Part shown: in pieces, positions 1 through 10,174 of the stretch | How the letters are laid out: each line of letters opens with the position of its first letter | How positions within the stretch are numbered: the stretch's first letter is position 1 | Origin: Inhella gelatinilytica | GTDB taxonomy: Bacteria > Pseudomonadota > Gammaproteobacteria > Burkholderiales > Burkholderiaceae_C | NCBI RefSeq assembly: GCF_016093295.1 | Contig: NZ_JAEDAL010000003.1 | Location: 1 to 64,000 of the forward strand | DNA length: 64,000 nucleotides | Reading direction: 5' to 3' | The notes under the pieces: generated by a model | The model's input: the letters and a program-made list of their open reading frames with translations, nothing else | Told to the model about the DNA's origin: nothing | Database searches by the model: none | Program-made: the position numbers and the translations under genes

Positions 1-3
1 CAT
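1..3 (-). other. Start codon of a gene leaving the window to the left
   Basis: Read on the minus strand, the first three bases are an ATG. It is preceded by AGGAG six bases upstream, which is a good ribosome binding site spacing. A minus-strand gene therefore probably begins here and lies wholly outside the window. Nothing can be said about its product. Confidence 0.5.
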
Positions 4-284
4 GACCCACTCCTGGTGTGCTGAGGAACATTCCCCAGCCCCAAGACTGGCCACTCTGCGGGCCCCGCACAAGCCAAAACCCCAAAGCCAAACGCGGTGA
101 CCGCCCCTCTGAGGCAGCCACCGCGTCTGCGGTTTAGTTCAACGTGTTGTAGGGCTCATCAGCCCGCCGCTTATCACGGCGCCTGTGCCCCGAATCGGGT
201 GCATCGTTGCTGCTTGAAGTCCTGGATCCATCGGATGTTTTCCGTGGTTGGGCTGTGGTGCCATCCGGCACTAAAACTTCCGGC
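4..284. other. Non-coding stretch, probable promoter region
   Basis: This is the left part of the only gap over 300 bases in the window. It lies between the pepP terminator and the presumed minus-strand gene that begins at base 3, so it should hold that gene's promoter. I see a short hairpin (GGGCT/AGCCC, 152-165) but no convincing small gene, tRNA or ribozyme core. Confidence 0.4.
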
Positions 285-323
285 AAAAGCGGCGCTTGTT
301 ACACATTCGATGCCAAGCGCCGC
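285..323 (-). terminator. Rho-independent terminator of pepP
   Basis: The arms GCGGCGCTTG (289-298) and CAAGCGCCGC (314-323) are a perfect 10-bp inverted repeat with a 15-base loop. On the minus strand the stem is followed by TTTT. It lies just beyond the pepP stop codon, as expected for an intrinsic terminator. Confidence 0.75.
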
Positions 324-329
324 TGGCCT

Positions 330-2141
330 TTAGATGGCTTCGGTGCGGCGCAGCAGCCAGTCTTTGGCGGCGCCGCTGACGCGGGGCAGCAGGCGCTCGC
401 GCACGGTGGCGTGGTAGCGGTTGAGCCAGTCGATCTCGTGCGCTTGAAGCAGGCTGCGCTCGATGGGGCGGGTGTCGATGGGGCAGAGGGTGAGCGTCTC
501 AAACGCCAGCATCTCGCCAAAGGCGCCGTTCTCCGCGGTTGGCAGCGGCACGTTGAGCACGAGGTTTTCGATGCGCACGCCCCACTGGCCGGGGCGGTAG
601 AGGCCGGGCTCGATGGAGGTGATCATGCCGGGCTCCATGGCCATGCTGGGGTCGGGCAGGCCTTTGGAGATGTTCTGCGGGCCTTCGTGTACGCCGAGGT
701 AGTAGCCCACGCCGTGGCCGGTGCCGTGGCCGTAGTCCAGGCCGGCTTCCCAAAGCGGTGCGCGGGCGATGGCGTCCAGCATGGGGCCCAGGGTGCCGCG
801 CGGGAAGCAGGTGCGGGAGAGCGCAATGGTGCCGCGCAGCACGCGGGTGTAGTCGGCCTTTTGCTCCGCGGTGACTTCGCCCAGCGCCCAGACGCGGGTG
901 ATGTCGGTGGTGCCGGCCAGGTATTGGCCGCCGGAGTCGATCAGCAAGAGGCCATTGGTGCCCAGGGCCGCGTGGCTTTCCGGCGTGGCGCGGTAGTGGG
1001 GCAGGGCGCCGTTGGCTTGCCAGCCGGCGATGGTGGCGAAGGAGAGGCCTTTGAACCCGGGTTGGCGGGCGCGGGCGGCGGTCATGCGCTCGTCCACGGT
1101 CAGTTCGGTCCAGGCCTCGCCCGCGGCCAGAGCGGCTTCAAACTCGGCATAGAACTCGCACAGGGCGGCGCCGTCGCGTTCCATGGCGTCGCGCACGTGG
1201 GCGGCGTCGGCGGCGCTCTTGCGGCTCTTGGCCTGGGTGCTGGGGTTGATGGCTTCGACCACGCGCACGGCCTGGGGCAGGCTGTTGCGCACGCCGTAGG
1301 TCACGCGCTTGGGGTCGAGCAGCACGGTGCTGCCGGCGGGCAGGGCGGCCAGCACGACCGTGGCTTGTTCGTAGGGGCGCAGGTGCACGCCCTCGGCGGC
1401 GAGCTGGGCGTTCAGGGCGGCGTCCACCTTGCCTTCGGCCATGAAGAGCTGGGCCTGCTGCGTGTCCACCAGCAGGTGGCCGATGAAGACGGGGTTGTAG
1501 TCCACGTCGCTGCCGCGCAAGTTCAGCGTCCAGGCCAGATCGTCCACGGTGGAGATCAGGTGGTGCGTGGCGCCGGTCTTCTTCATGGCGGCGCGCAGTT
1601 CACCCAGCTTGTCGGTGCGCGTGCGGTCCACCCAGGGGGCGTCCAGCGCCACCACGGGGGCGGTGGGCAGGCCGGGGCGGTCGGGCCAGATGCTTTCGAG
1701 CGCACTTTGGTCGTGCACGAGGGCGATGCCCTGGGCGGTCAGGGCCTTGAGCAGGGCTTGGGCAAACGCGAGGCCAAGCACGTGGGTGTCCACGGCGAGC
1801 TTGTGGCCGGAGCTCAGGTGTTGCGTCAGCCACTCGATGACATAGCTCGGTGCGGCGGTGGGCACGCGCACCAGTTCGATGCCGCTGCCGGCCAGCTCGG
1901 CCTCGGCCTGCGTCCAGTAGCGGCTGTCGGCAAACAGTACGGCGCTGCGCTCGGTCACGACCAGGGTGGCGACGGAACCCGTGAAACCGGACAACCACTG
2001 CCGCGCCTGCCAGCGCTCGGGCAGGTATTCAGACAGGTGGGGGTCGGCCGAGGGCACGAGCAGGGCCTGGCAGCCGGTGCGGGCCAGGGCCAGGCGCAGT
2101 TCGGCCAGGCGTTGGGTCACGGGGGAGGTGCGGGTGTCCAT
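330..2141 (-). CDS. pepP: Xaa-Pro aminopeptidase, M24 family
   Basis: This 603-residue protein is a cytosolic metallo-aminopeptidase that removes N-terminal residues preceding proline. A creatinase-like N-terminal region is followed by an M24 pita-bread domain. Metal-binding segments are visible in order: LLIDSGGQYL, TTDITR, GHGTGHGVGYYLGVHEGP, SIEPGLY and VRIENL. The length matches the long, eukaryotic XPNPEP1-like form rather than the 440-residue E. coli PepP. I chose the ATG at 2141 because homology begins there; an upstream in-frame start at 2204 would add residues that look non-coding. It lies 95 bases downstream of kynA on the same strand and is closed by a strong terminator, so it may be the last gene of the kyn transcript. 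Confidence 0.9.
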   Translation of the reverse strand: MDTRTSPVTQRLAELRLALARTGCQALLVPSADPHLSEYLPERWQARQWLSGFTGSVATLVVTERSAVLFADSRYWTQAEAELAGSGIELVRVPTAAPSYVIEWLTQHLSSGHKLAVDTHVLGLAFAQALLKALTAQGIALVHDQSALESIWPDRPGLPTAPVVALDAPWVDRTRTDKLGELRAAMKKTGATHHLISTVDDLAWTLNLRGSDVDYNPVFIGHLLVDTQQAQLFMAEGKVDAALNAQLAAEGVHLRPYEQATVVLAALPAGSTVLLDPKRVTYGVRNSLPQAVRVVEAINPSTQAKSRKSAADAAHVRDAMERDGAALCEFYAEFEAALAAGEAWTELTVDERMTAARARQPGFKGLSFATIAGWQANGALPHYRATPESHAALGTNGLLLIDSGGQYLAGTTDITRVWALGEVTAEQKADYTRVLRGTIALSRTCFPRGTLGPMLDAIARAPLWEAGLDYGHGTGHGVGYYLGVHEGPQNISKGLPDPSMAMEPGMITSIEPGLYRPGQWGVRIENLVLNVPLPTAENGAFGEMLAFETLTLCPIDTRPIERSLLQAHEIDWLNRYHATVRERLLPRVSGAAKDWLLRRTEAI

Positions 2142-2236
2142 GGGCAGTCCGTAGGCTGGGGTCAAGCAACCCACGATTGTGGCCGGGGACGGCGGGCTCG
2201 CCATCCGTCATGGGCTTGGTCGCTGTGACGCCCTGC

Positions 2237-3091
2237 TCAGAGCTCGGTGCGCAGCGCCCAGAGCTCGGGGAACAGCACCACGTCCAGCATCTTGCGCAGA
2301 TAACCCACGCCCGAGGTGCCCCCGGTGCCGCGCTTGAAGCCGATGACGCGCTCGACGGTGGTGACGTGGCGGAAGCGCCAGAGCCGGAACGCGTCTTCCA
2401 GGTCCATCAGCTCCTCGCCCATTTGGTACAGGTCCCAGTGCTGCTGCGGCTCGCGGTAGACCTGCAGCCACGCGGCTTTGACACCCTCTTGCGCGGCGTA
2501 GGGCTGGGTCCAGTCGCGCTCCGTGGCGGCGCTGGGCAGGGCCAGCCCCCGGCGGGCCATGAGGCGCAGGGTCTGGTCGTACAGCGAGGGCGCTTCAAAC
2601 GCGGCTTGCACGGCGGCCAAGCGCTCGGCGTGGTGGGCGTGCGGCTTGAGCATGGCCGCGTTTTTGTTGCCCAGCATGAACTCGATCTGGCGGTACTGGA
2701 AGCTCTGAAACCCACTGCTCGGGCCGAGGTAGGGCCGGATGGCGCTGTACTCGGTGGGCGTCATGGTAGACAGCACGTCCCACGCATGGACCAGTTGCTC
2801 AAAGATGCGGCTCACGCGGGCCAGCATCTTGAAGGCTTCGGGCAGGCGGTCTTCGGCCACGCAGGTGGTGGCGGCTTGCAACTCGTGCAGGGCGAGCTTC
2901 ATCCAGAGCTCGCTGGTCTGGTGCTGCACGATGAAGAGCATTTCGTCGTGCGCGGGCGAGAGCGGCTTTTGCGCGCTCAGCACCTGATCCAAGCCCAGGT
3001 AGTCGCCATAGCTCATGGCCTGCGAGAAATCGAGCTGCGCCCGCTCCTCGTGGACGATGTCTTCGGGTTTGGGGGCGTGCGGGCAGCTCAT
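2237..3091 (-). CDS. kynA: Tryptophan 2,3-dioxygenase
   Basis: This 284-residue haem enzyme opens the indole ring of L-tryptophan to N-formylkynurenine, the first step of the kynurenine pathway. The [14 protein letters not shown] segment near the N-terminus, [12 protein letters not shown] in the middle and the haem-ligand region [12 protein letters not shown] followed by [11 protein letters not shown] near the end are family signatures. The ATG at 3091 shares one base with the kynU stop (TGATG), which indicates translational coupling; a TTG one codon upstream is the less likely start. It is the last of three kyn genes although it catalyses the first reaction. Confidence 0.96.
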   Translation of the reverse strand: MSCPHAPKPEDIVHEERAQLDFSQAMSYGDYLGLDQVLSAQKPLSPAHDEMLFIVQHQTSELWMKLALHELQAATTCVAEDRLPEAFKMLARVSRIFEQLVHAWDVLSTMTPTEYSAIRPYLGPSSGFQSFQYRQIEFMLGNKNAAMLKPHAHHAERLAAVQAAFEAPSLYDQTLRLMARRGLALPSAATERDWTQPYAAQEGVKAAWLQVYREPQQHWDLYQMGEELMDLEDAFRLWRFRHVTTVERVIGFKRGTGGTSGVGYLRKMLDVVLFPELWALRTEL

Positions 3092-4371
3092 CAAGTCACC
3101 TTGTTTTGTTTTTGGAATTCGGGGGCGCGCCAGGCCTCGGTGGCCAGGATGTCGGCCAACTGCGTGACGGCGTCAAACGCATCCGCAAAGCGGGTGTAGA
3201 GCGGGGTGAAGCCAAAGCGCAGCAGGTGCGGCTCGGCCTCCAGGCGGCGCGGGTCGCCGGCGCGGAAGTCGCCCACCACGCCGCGGGCGATCAGCGCCTG
3301 CATCACCGCGTAGGCGGCGCCGCTGAGGTCGCCATTCAAGGCCAAGGAGACCTGGCTGCCCCGTTGGGCGCTTTCCTTGGGCGTGACGATGCGCGCCTGC
3401 GGCACGCGGGCCTCGACCTCGTCCATGAAGAGCTGGGTCAGCGCCAGCGACTTGCTGCGCAGCGCGGCCATGCCGCCGAGCTTTTGCGCCTGTTCAAACA
3501 CCTCAAGGCCCGATTCCAGCGCCGTCATGGCCAGCACCGCGGGCGTGCCGCATTGGTATTGCTGGATGCCGGCCGCGGGTTGGTAGAAGGGGCTGAAGGC
3601 AAAGGGCTGGGCATGGCCCAGCCAGCCCGACAGGGGCTGGTAGCTCAGCCCATGGTGGCGCGGGTGCACCCACACAAAGGCTGGGGCGCCGGGGCCGCCA
3701 TTCAGGTACTTGTAGCCACAGCCCACGGCGAAGTCCGCCGCGCTGCCCAGCAAATCCACGGGCACAGCGCCGGCACTGTGGGCCAGGTCCCAGATGGTGA
3801 GCGCGCCGGCCTGCTGCGCCCAGCGCGTGAGCAGGGCCATGTCGTGCATGCGCCCGGTGCGGTAGTGCACGTGGGTCAGCATCAGCACGGCGCAGCGCTC
3901 GTCCAGGTGGGCGGGGATTTCGTCGGGCGTATCCACCAGCACCAACTCACCCCCATGGGCGCGCACCACAGAGTCCGCGATGTAGAGGTCGGTGGGGAAG
4001 TTGCTGCGCTCGCTCACCACCTTTTTGCGCTGGCCTTGTTGCAGCGAGAGCGCGGCGTGCAGCACCTTGTAAAGGTTGATGGAGGTCGAGTCCGCCACCA
4101 GCACCTCGCCGGTGCGGGCGCCCACCAGCGGGGCCAGCTTGTCGCCCAGGCGGCGCGGGGCGTCGATCCAGCCGGCCTTGTTCCAGCTCTCGATCAGGTC
4201 GCTGCCCCACTCCTGCTCGATGGCGCGGCGCACACGCTCGGCCGTGGCTTTGGGCAGGGCGCCCAGCGAGTTGCCGTCCAGGTAAATCTTGCCCTCGGGC
4301 AGTTGGAACAGCTCATGCAAGGGGGCCAGGGGGTCCTGTGCATCGAGTTGCAAGGCGTCATCACGGGTCAT
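3091..4371 (-). CDS. kynU: Kynureninase
   Basis: This 426-residue PLP enzyme cleaves L-kynurenine to anthranilate and alanine. The aspartate-aminotransferase-like fold is evident from [11 protein letters not shown] near the N-terminus, the phosphate-binding DSTSINLYK segment, and the PLP lysine in [13 protein letters not shown]. The start at 4371 is the ATG followed directly by homologous sequence; the in-frame upstream extension overlaps kynB and is cysteine- and arginine-rich noise. Only 4 bases separate it from kynB, and it overlaps kynA by one base, so kynBUA is one operon. No KynR-type Lrp regulator is seen next to it. Confidence 0.96.
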   Translation of the reverse strand: MTRDDALQLDAQDPLAPLHELFQLPEGKIYLDGNSLGALPKATAERVRRAIEQEWGSDLIESWNKAGWIDAPRRLGDKLAPLVGARTGEVLVADSTSINLYKVLHAALSLQQGQRKKVVSERSNFPTDLYIADSVVRAHGGELVLVDTPDEIPAHLDERCAVLMLTHVHYRTGRMHDMALLTRWAQQAGALTIWDLAHSAGAVPVDLLGSAADFAVGCGYKYLNGGPGAPAFVWVHPRHHGLSYQPLSGWLGHAQPFAFSPFYQPAAGIQQYQCGTPAVLAMTALESGLEVFEQAQKLGGMAALRSKSLALTQLFMDEVEARVPQARIVTPKESAQRGSQVSLALNGDLSGAAYAVMQALIARGVVGDFRAGDPRRLEAEPHLLRFGFTPLYTRFADAFDAVTQLADILATEAWRAPEFQKQNKVT

Positions 4372-4375
4372 GGCA

Positions 4376-5008
4376 TCACTCCAAAGAACGCAGCACCGCA
4401 CGCACCGGGGAGGCACAGGCCCCCACCCAGCGCAGCGGCAGGGCAATTAGCTCGTAGTCGCCCTCGGGCACCTCGTCGAGCACCAGGTTTTCCAGCACCC
4501 GCAGATCATGCGCGCGCAGCTGCTGATGGGCATCCAGGGTTTTGCTGATCGCCGGGTCCACCGAGGCGGTGTCGATGCCCACCAAGCGCACGCCGCGCTC
4601 GGCCAGCCAGGCGAGGGTTTCGGGCGCGTAGGCCGTGAAGTCCTCGCGCCAGACGCGGTCGGCTTGCTGGGCGGTGCGTACCAGCACGCGCGGCGGCAGG
4701 TCCACACTGGCATGGGCCAGATGCTCGGGGCGAATCAGCGCGCCCACACCGATGGCGTGAATCACCCGGCAGGGGCCCAGGTAGGCGTCCAGATCGACCG
4801 CGTCAATGGCTGGGGCGCCGTCGGCGTAGTGCAGGGGGGCGTCGGCATGGGCGCCCACGTGCGGGCTGGTGGTGACGGCGCTCAGGTTCACCGGACATTG
4901 CGGTGAGCGGCGCGCGGTCCATTCGAGCGCAAAGGGTTGGTCCCCCGGGAAGATGGGGGCATCGGCGCTGACAGGCGGGGAGAGATCCCAAAGGCGGCGT
5001 TTTGGCAT
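4376..5008 (-). CDS. kynB: Kynurenine formamidase (arylformamidase)
   Basis: This 210-residue metal-dependent cyclase-family hydrolase converts N-formylkynurenine to kynurenine and formate. The metal-binding signature SPHVGAHADAPLHY is present, as are WDLSPPVSADAPIFPGD at the N-terminus and VGIDTASVDP in the middle. I placed the start at MPKRRLW (5008), which gives the usual family length; an upstream ATG at 5062 would add 18 residues. It opens the kynBUA operon and may be read together with the CoA-transferase gene 84 bases upstream. Confidence 0.94.
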   Translation of the reverse strand: MPKRRLWDLSPPVSADAPIFPGDQPFALEWTARRSPQCPVNLSAVTTSPHVGAHADAPLHYADGAPAIDAVDLDAYLGPCRVIHAIGVGALIRPEHLAHASVDLPPRVLVRTAQQADRVWREDFTAYAPETLAWLAERGVRLVGIDTASVDPAISKTLDAHQQLRAHDLRVLENLVLDEVPEGDYELIALPLRWVGACASPVRAVLRSLE

Positions 5009-5092
5009 GGGCGCGCACCATAGCGAGGGTTGAGGGGGCGTGGTGTCGGTTAAATCTGACACCGCACGCGCCTTATCGTCTCTGAAGCTGCG

Positions 5093-7045
5093 TTACCCGC
5101 CAAGCGGTGTGGTGTGCAGGATCCTGAGTGCATCGTCGCGATTGGCAGCCAAGCCATTGGTCCATTCGCTGGCCAAGCCCTGTCGCGCCAAGTCCGGCAG
5201 CAACTGGGCCCGCACAAAGGCCGATTGGCCGTAGCGCGTGATGCGGCGGTAATGCTGCTGCGCCACCCGGGCCACAAAGGCGGTGTAGGGCTCGGCGAGC
5301 TCGGGCGCGAGTTCAAAGCCTTCGTAGTTGACGACGCCGTCCACCCGCTGGGAAAGGGTTTCGAGCTTGGCTTCAATTGCGGTCTGAAGGGCCGCCAAGT
5401 CCTCAAGGGTGCGGATCTGAAGGTGCGACAGGTCCAGGAACAACACGCCGTGCTGGGCATCGAACACCAGGCGCTGCGCCAACGGACGGCGCAGCAAGCG
5501 CTCGCGCAGGGCGAGGGGCTCGGGGGCGAAGAGTGCGGCCTCCATGGGGCGCAGATCGGGGCTGAGGGCCGGGCGAAAGTCCATCAGGGCCAGGACGTCC
5601 CGTTCCACATCCAGGCCCGGGGCGACTTCGATCAGCTCCAAGCCCGTGGGGGTGAGGCGCAACACGCAGCGCTCGGTCACGTACAGCACCGGCTGGCCGC
5701 GCGCCGCCGCATGCGGCCCGCTGAAGGTTCGGTGCTCCACGGCGCGCACAAATTTGCGCACGCCATCGCCCCCAAACTGCCCGGTGAACACCAGGCGCTT
5801 GGCCGCCTGCGAGATGTTGATGAAGCCCCCCGCGCCCGCCAGGCGCGACCCAAAGCGGCTGACGTTCACGTTGCCCTCGGCATCGCACTGCGCCAGGCCC
5901 AAAACCGCCAGATCCAGGCCGCCGCCGTCGTAGAGGTCGAACTGGTAGGGCTGGTCAATGACGGCCTGCGTGTTGACCGCCGCGCCAAAGTTCAAACCCC
6001 CGGCCGGGATGCCGCCAATCACGCCAGGCTCGGTGCTGAGGGTGATCAGGTCAATCACTCGCTCCTCGGCCGCCACGGCGGCCACGCCTTCGGGCACGCC
6101 GATCCCGAGGTTCACCAACTCCCCGGCGCGCAACTCCAGCGCTGCGCGGCGGGCGATCACCTTGCGGGCGCCGGGGGGCAGCGGCGTGAGTTGCGTCAGG
6201 GGCACGCGCAGGTGGCCGGCAAAGGCCGCGGAGTAGGGCGTGGCAAAGGTCTGCAGGTGCTCCTCCGCCCGCTCGGCCCGGACCACGCAGTCGACCAACA
6301 CGCCCGGCACCTTGACCTCCCGCGGGTGCAGGCTGCCGCGCTCGGCCACCTGCTCCACTTGGGCGATGACGATGCCGCCGCTGTTGTGCACCGCCATGGC
6401 CAGGGAGAGGGTTTCCAGCGTCAGCGCTTCACGCTCCAGCGTGAGGTTGCCGTCCAGGTCTGCCGTGGTGGCGCGAATCAGCGCGACGTGGATGGGAAAA
6501 GTCTTGTAAAGCAGCAACTCCTCGCCGGCCAGCGTCATGCGCTCGACCAGGGTCTCTTGCGTGCGCTCGTTGAGTTTTCCGCCGCCGTGCAGCGGGTCCA
6601 CAAAGGTGCCGAGGCCCACGCGCGTCAGGTGGCCCGGGCGGTGCGCGGCGATGTCGCGGTACAGGTGGGTGATGACCCCTTGCGGCAGGTTCCAGGCCTC
6701 GATCTCGCCGGCCACGGCCAGCTGCTGCAGCTTGGGCACCAAGCCCCAATGCCCGCCAATCACCTGGGCCACCAGGCCCGCGTGGCCCAAGTGGTTGAGC
6801 CCGCGCTCGCCCCCGTCTCCTTGGCCCGCGGCATACACCAGGCGCAGGTTGCGCGGCTGGCCCGTGGATAGATACCGCCGCTCCAGCGCCAGCGCCAGGG
6901 TTTCGGCAAAGCCAATGCCCACAAAGCCACTCGTGGCCACGGTGTCCCCGTCGCGCACCAAGGCCAGGGCCTCGTCGGCCGTGACCAGCTTGCCGCCTTC
7001 GTAGGCACGCAAGCCCTCCAAGAGTTCACGCGGTGTGTGGGGCAT
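5093..7045 (-). CDS. Fused family I CoA-transferase (acetate/acetoacetate type)
   Basis: This 650-residue protein fuses the alpha and beta subunits of a family I CoA-transferase, as in E. coli YdiF and PCT-type propionate CoA-transferases. The N-terminal half begins with a glycine-rich region ([14 protein letters not shown]). The C-terminal half has [13 protein letters not shown] and [14 protein letters not shown], where the glutamate is expected to form the glutamyl-CoA thioester. The extra 100-residue C-terminal segment makes it longer than YdiF (about 530). It sits between a dienoyl-CoA isomerase gene and kynBUA on the same strand, so it may activate a carboxylate made in amino acid or fatty acid breakdown. 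The exact substrate cannot be told from sequence. Confidence 0.85.
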   Translation of the reverse strand: MPHTPRELLEGLRAYEGGKLVTADEALALVRDGDTVATSGFVGIGFAETLALALERRYLSTGQPRNLRLVYAAGQGDGGERGLNHLGHAGLVAQVIGGHWGLVPKLQQLAVAGEIEAWNLPQGVITHLYRDIAAHRPGHLTRVGLGTFVDPLHGGGKLNERTQETLVERMTLAGEELLLYKTFPIHVALIRATTADLDGNLTLEREALTLETLSLAMAVHNSGGIVIAQVEQVAERGSLHPREVKVPGVLVDCVVRAERAEEHLQTFATPYSAAFAGHLRVPLTQLTPLPPGARKVIARRAALELRAGELVNLGIGVPEGVAAVAAEERVIDLITLSTEPGVIGGIPAGGLNFGAAVNTQAVIDQPYQFDLYDGGGLDLAVLGLAQCDAEGNVNVSRFGSRLAGAGGFINISQAAKRLVFTGQFGGDGVRKFVRAVEHRTFSGPHAAARGQPVLYVTERCVLRLTPTGLELIEVAPGLDVERDVLALMDFRPALSPDLRPMEAALFAPEPLALRERLLRRPLAQRLVFDAQHGVLFLDLSHLQIRTLEDLAALQTAIEAKLETLSQRVDGVVNYEGFELAPELAEPYTAFVARVAQQHYRRITRYGQSAFVRAQLLPDLARQGLASEWTNGLAANRDDALRILHTTPLGG

Positions 7046-7120
7046 GGGGGCTCCAAAGGCGGGGGAATCCGCCGGTGGGCCCAGCTTAGCGGCCGGGTGG
7101 ACCGCCGCCCTTGACGTGGC

Positions 7121-7951
7121 TCAGTCCCGGAATTGGGGCGGCGCGCCGCGCCCCGCCATCAAGGCCTTCATCAGGTCCTCAGACAGTAGCAGGCCAGCAT
7201 TCCAACTGGCAATTTGCTGCAAGCCATCGGCCACGCTGTGGTCGCGGGCGTAGTTCAGGGCCTGTTTGCTGCCGCGCACGGCCAGCGGGGATTTGGCTGC
7301 GATTTGCTGGGCCAGCGCCAGCACCCCAGCGTCGAGCGCTTCGCGGTCATCGAACACGCGCGTCACCCAGCCGCACTGCAGGGCTTCGGGGGCCGCCATC
7401 TCGCGCCCGGTGTAGGCCAGCTCCCGCACCAAGCCTTGGTGGCCGATCAGCTTGGGCAGGCGCTGCAGCGTGCCCACGTCGGCGACCATGCCGATGTCGA
7501 TCTCTTTGATGGCGAAGTGGGCGTCGGCGCTGCAGTAGCGCAGGTCGGTGCAGCACAACAGGTCCACGCCGCCGCCCAGGCAGGCGCCGTGCACGGCGGC
7601 GAGGATGGGTTTGCGGCAGCGCTCCAGCGCGCTCAGGCAGTCTTGCAGCTCCAAGATGAGGCCGTGCAGCTTCTCGCGCACGCGGGCTTCGCAGTCGTCT
7701 TGGATTTGCTGTTGCAGGCCCATCATCATCTTGAGGTCGATGCCCGCGGTGAAATGCGGCCCCTCGGCGCGCAGCACCAGCGCCCGCACCTCGGGCGTGC
7801 GATCGGCCCATTGGGCGGCAGCCCGCAACTCCTGCCACATCGGCCAGTTCATGGCATTGGCCTTGTCGGGCCGGTTCAGGCTCAACACGGCGACGGCGCC
7901 GTCCAGGCGCAGCGCCAGGGTCTCAAAGGGGGGCAGGGTGGGCTCGGTCAT
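7121..7951 (-). CDS. Delta3,5-delta2,4-dienoyl-CoA isomerase (crotonase family)
   Basis: This is a 276-residue crotonase-fold enzyme. The oxyanion-hole segments are HFTAGIDLKMM and GACLGGGVDLL. Three acidic residues match the spacing of Asp176, Glu196 and Asp204 of mammalian ECH1: Asp130 in GGGVD, Glu150 in KEID and Asp158 in VADVG. The following TLQRLPKLIG is also typical. I therefore prefer dienoyl-CoA isomerase over a plain enoyl-CoA hydratase. It would reposition double bonds during beta-oxidation of odd-position unsaturated acids. It lies 75 bases upstream of the CoA-transferase gene on the same strand. Confidence 0.82.
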   Translation of the reverse strand: MTEPTLPPFETLALRLDGAVAVLSLNRPDKANAMNWPMWQELRAAAQWADRTPEVRALVLRAEGPHFTAGIDLKMMMGLQQQIQDDCEARVREKLHGLILELQDCLSALERCRKPILAAVHGACLGGGVDLLCCTDLRYCSADAHFAIKEIDIGMVADVGTLQRLPKLIGHQGLVRELAYTGREMAAPEALQCGWVTRVFDDREALDAGVLALAQQIAAKSPLAVRGSKQALNYARDHSVADGLQQIASWNAGLLLSEDLMKALMAGRGAPPQFRD

Positions 7952-8031
7952 GGGGGATCCTCAGGGGACTGGGGCGGCGCCATCATCCCGTGCGGGCGGG
8001 TCGATGGCGGCCGCTTTCCTGGGGGCAGCTC

Positions 8032-10065
8032 TCAAGCCCCCATGCGGGCTTTGCCGGTGGTGTAGCGCTCCACCCAAGCCAGGAACTCACCGTACCAAAG
8101 CTGGCTGTTGCGCGGTTTGAGCACCCAGTGGTTTTCGTCCGGGAACCACACGAGGCGGGCCGGCACACCGCGGGCTTTGAGGGTGTTGTAGTAGGCCAGA
8201 CCCTGGGCGTCGGGCACGCGGTAATCGAGTTGGCCGTGGATCACCAACGTGGGCGTGACGGCGTGCTGCACCACGGCGTGGGGCGATTGGGCATCCACCT
8301 TGGCCGGGTCCTCCCAGTAAGCGGCGCCCAGTTCCTGCGGGAACCAGGTGTAGCCGTCGGTGGCGAACATGCCCTGCCAGTCAAAGCAGCCTGCGTGGCA
8401 GATGTAGGCCTGATAGCGCCCTGGCGCCACGCCGCGGCCGGTGTGGCCGTTCATCCAGGCCACCATGTAGCCACCGTAGCTGCCGCCACTGGCGCAGATG
8501 CGTTTCTTGTCGATCCAGCGCTGCCGCAGCAGCCAGTCGGTGCCGGCCTCCACGTCTTGCAGCTCCAACTGGCCCCAGCGGGCGTTGATGCTGCTCTTAA
8601 AGGCGTTGCCGAAGCTGGAGGAGCCGTGGTAGTTCACGCAGGCCACCACCTGACCGGCATTGGCGAACACCTGGTGGTTCCAGCGCCAGTGCCAGCTGTC
8701 CCCAAAGGCGGTGTGCGGCCCGCCGTGGATGACCTGCAGCGCCGGCCACTTTTTTTTCTTGTCGAAGTCCGGCGGGTAGACCAGCCACATCTGAACCGGG
8801 TCGCCCTCGGCGCCGTCAACCCACACCTCTTCGTGGGCGCCGAAGCGGTGGGCGGCCAGCGCGGCATCGTTCAGGGCCTCCATGCGCTCGGGGCCTTGCT
8901 CGCCGAGTACCGACAGGCGGGGCGGGAACTGCACGCTGTCGTGCAGCACCACCACCACGCCCGCCTGAGCATCAAAGCTCGCCGCGTGCCCCCCTTCGAA
9001 GAGCACGGCGGGCTCGCCCGCGGAGGCTGGTAGCGCCCATTCCCAGAGGTGCTGGCGGCCGTGCTCCTCGGCCATGAAGCGCAAGGCCAGGTCGTCTTCC
9101 CGCCAGCGCAGCGGAGCGGTGACTTCGCGGTCCCACTCGCTGCTCAGCACCGCCCACTGGCCCCGGTCGTCCAGCACAGCCAGCTGCGCGGGTGCCGTGT
9201 GGCTGCGCCCCCGCTCACTGGCGATGAAGGCCAGGTGGCGGCCCGCGTGGCTGTGCCGGGGCGCGTCGAAGTCCCAGCCCGCGACCTGCAACAGCGTGCG
9301 CAGCGCGCCGGTTTTGACGTCGATTTCACCCAGCGCAAAGCAGTTTTCACTGCGCTTTTCTTCGGCGGGGTCGAACGCGAACACGATGCGCCGACCATCG
9401 GGGCTGATGTCAAAACTGTGCGCGCCGGGTTCTTTCCAGTCCAGCGAATGCTCGGAGCCTTCCATCAGGTCGCGCACGCGACCGGTGCGCAGGTCCAGCA
9501 CATGCAGGTGCGGCACGCGGCCCATGGGGATGTGGTGGTCCCAGTGGCGGTACATCAGCTCGTCCGTCACATAGGCAGAGGTCTTGCGCGCCTTGAAGGC
9601 CGCAAGCGCCTCGGCTTGTGCCTTGGCCCCGCGCAGGCCGGGCCAGACCCAGGAGATGAAGGCAATGCGCTGGCCGTCCGGGAACCAGCGGAAGGCCTCG
9701 ACCCCTGTCGCCACCGTGGCGGCGCGCTGGGCCTCGCCGCCATCCGGGGCGATCAGGTAGAGCTGCGGTTCTTCGTCCTTGCTGCCGCCTTGTTCGCGCT
9801 TGGCCATGAAGGCGATGCGCTCCCCGGTCGGGCTCCATTGCGGGGCGCTGTCCTTCTCGCCCGCCTCGGTCAGGCGCCGCGGCTCACCCCCGAGCGTGGA
9901 GAAGAGCCACAGGCTGCTCTGGGCCTTGTTCGCCTCCATGTCGTAGCGCGTCACCGCGGCCACGGCCTGCGCCCCATCCGGGCTCAGCGAGGGCTCGCCA
10001 ATGCGGGCGAGGGCCCACAGGGCGTTGACATCAAAGGGGGCGGCGGGCGTGACGGTGCGCGGCAT
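8032..10065 (-). CDS. S9 family serine peptidase (acylaminoacyl-peptidase-like)
   Basis: This 677-residue protein has an N-terminal beta-propeller built of WD40-like repeats (for example SPDGAQAVAAV and SPTGERIAFMAKR) and a C-terminal alpha/beta-hydrolase domain. The nucleophile serine is in ASGGSYGGYMVAW, the aspartate is expected in GQLDYRVPDAQG and the histidine is in DENHWVLK. These are marks of prolyl-oligopeptidase family S9C. No signal peptide is seen, so it is likely cytosolic and processes peptides. A run of eight T bases (8750-8757) encodes DKKKKW and is a possible slippage site, but the frame is intact. Confidence 0.9.
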   Translation of the reverse strand: MPRTVTPAAPFDVNALWALARIGEPSLSPDGAQAVAAVTRYDMEANKAQSSLWLFSTLGGEPRRLTEAGEKDSAPQWSPTGERIAFMAKREQGGSKDEEPQLYLIAPDGGEAQRAATVATGVEAFRWFPDGQRIAFISWVWPGLRGAKAQAEALAAFKARKTSAYVTDELMYRHWDHHIPMGRVPHLHVLDLRTGRVRDLMEGSEHSLDWKEPGAHSFDISPDGRRIVFAFDPAEEKRSENCFALGEIDVKTGALRTLLQVAGWDFDAPRHSHAGRHLAFIASERGRSHTAPAQLAVLDDRGQWAVLSSEWDREVTAPLRWREDDLALRFMAEEHGRQHLWEWALPASAGEPAVLFEGGHAASFDAQAGVVVVLHDSVQFPPRLSVLGEQGPERMEALNDAALAAHRFGAHEEVWVDGAEGDPVQMWLVYPPDFDKKKKWPALQVIHGGPHTAFGDSWHWRWNHQVFANAGQVVACVNYHGSSSFGNAFKSSINARWGQLELQDVEAGTDWLLRQRWIDKKRICASGGSYGGYMVAWMNGHTGRGVAPGRYQAYICHAGCFDWQGMFATDGYTWFPQELGAAYWEDPAKVDAQSPHAVVQHAVTPTLVIHGQLDYRVPDAQGLAYYNTLKARGVPARLVWFPDENHWVLKPRNSQLWYGEFLAWVERYTTGKARMGA

Positions 10066-10174
10066 GGCAGGGCCTCAAAGGGATGAGCCGCGCAGTTTGG
10101 CAGGTTCGGTGGTCTCCCGTGGCGCTGGATGTTGCGATTGGCGGCGGGTGGCCAAGATCATCGAGCCGTACGCT

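Noticed and set aside
152-165. GGGCTGATGAGCCC on the minus strand as a hammerhead ribozyme core
   Set aside because: It contains CTGATGAG but the GAAA segment and the third stem are not found at the right place. It is a plain 5-bp hairpin.
207-2228. Long plus-strand open frame over pepP
   Set aside because: It mirrors the real aminopeptidase gene on the other strand. GC-rich coding DNA gives long open shadow frames; its translation has no recognisable domain and is full of low-complexity Gly, Ala, Val and His.
8021-8041. GGGGGC/GCCCCC hairpin at the S9 peptidase stop
   Set aside because: The stem overlaps the stop codon and is followed by AGGAAAG on the minus strand, so it lacks a U-tract.
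8750-8757. Eight-T run in the S9 peptidase gene as a phase-variation switch
   Set aside because: The run encodes a lysine-rich DKKKKW and keeps the frame. Without length variants in other strains there is no support.
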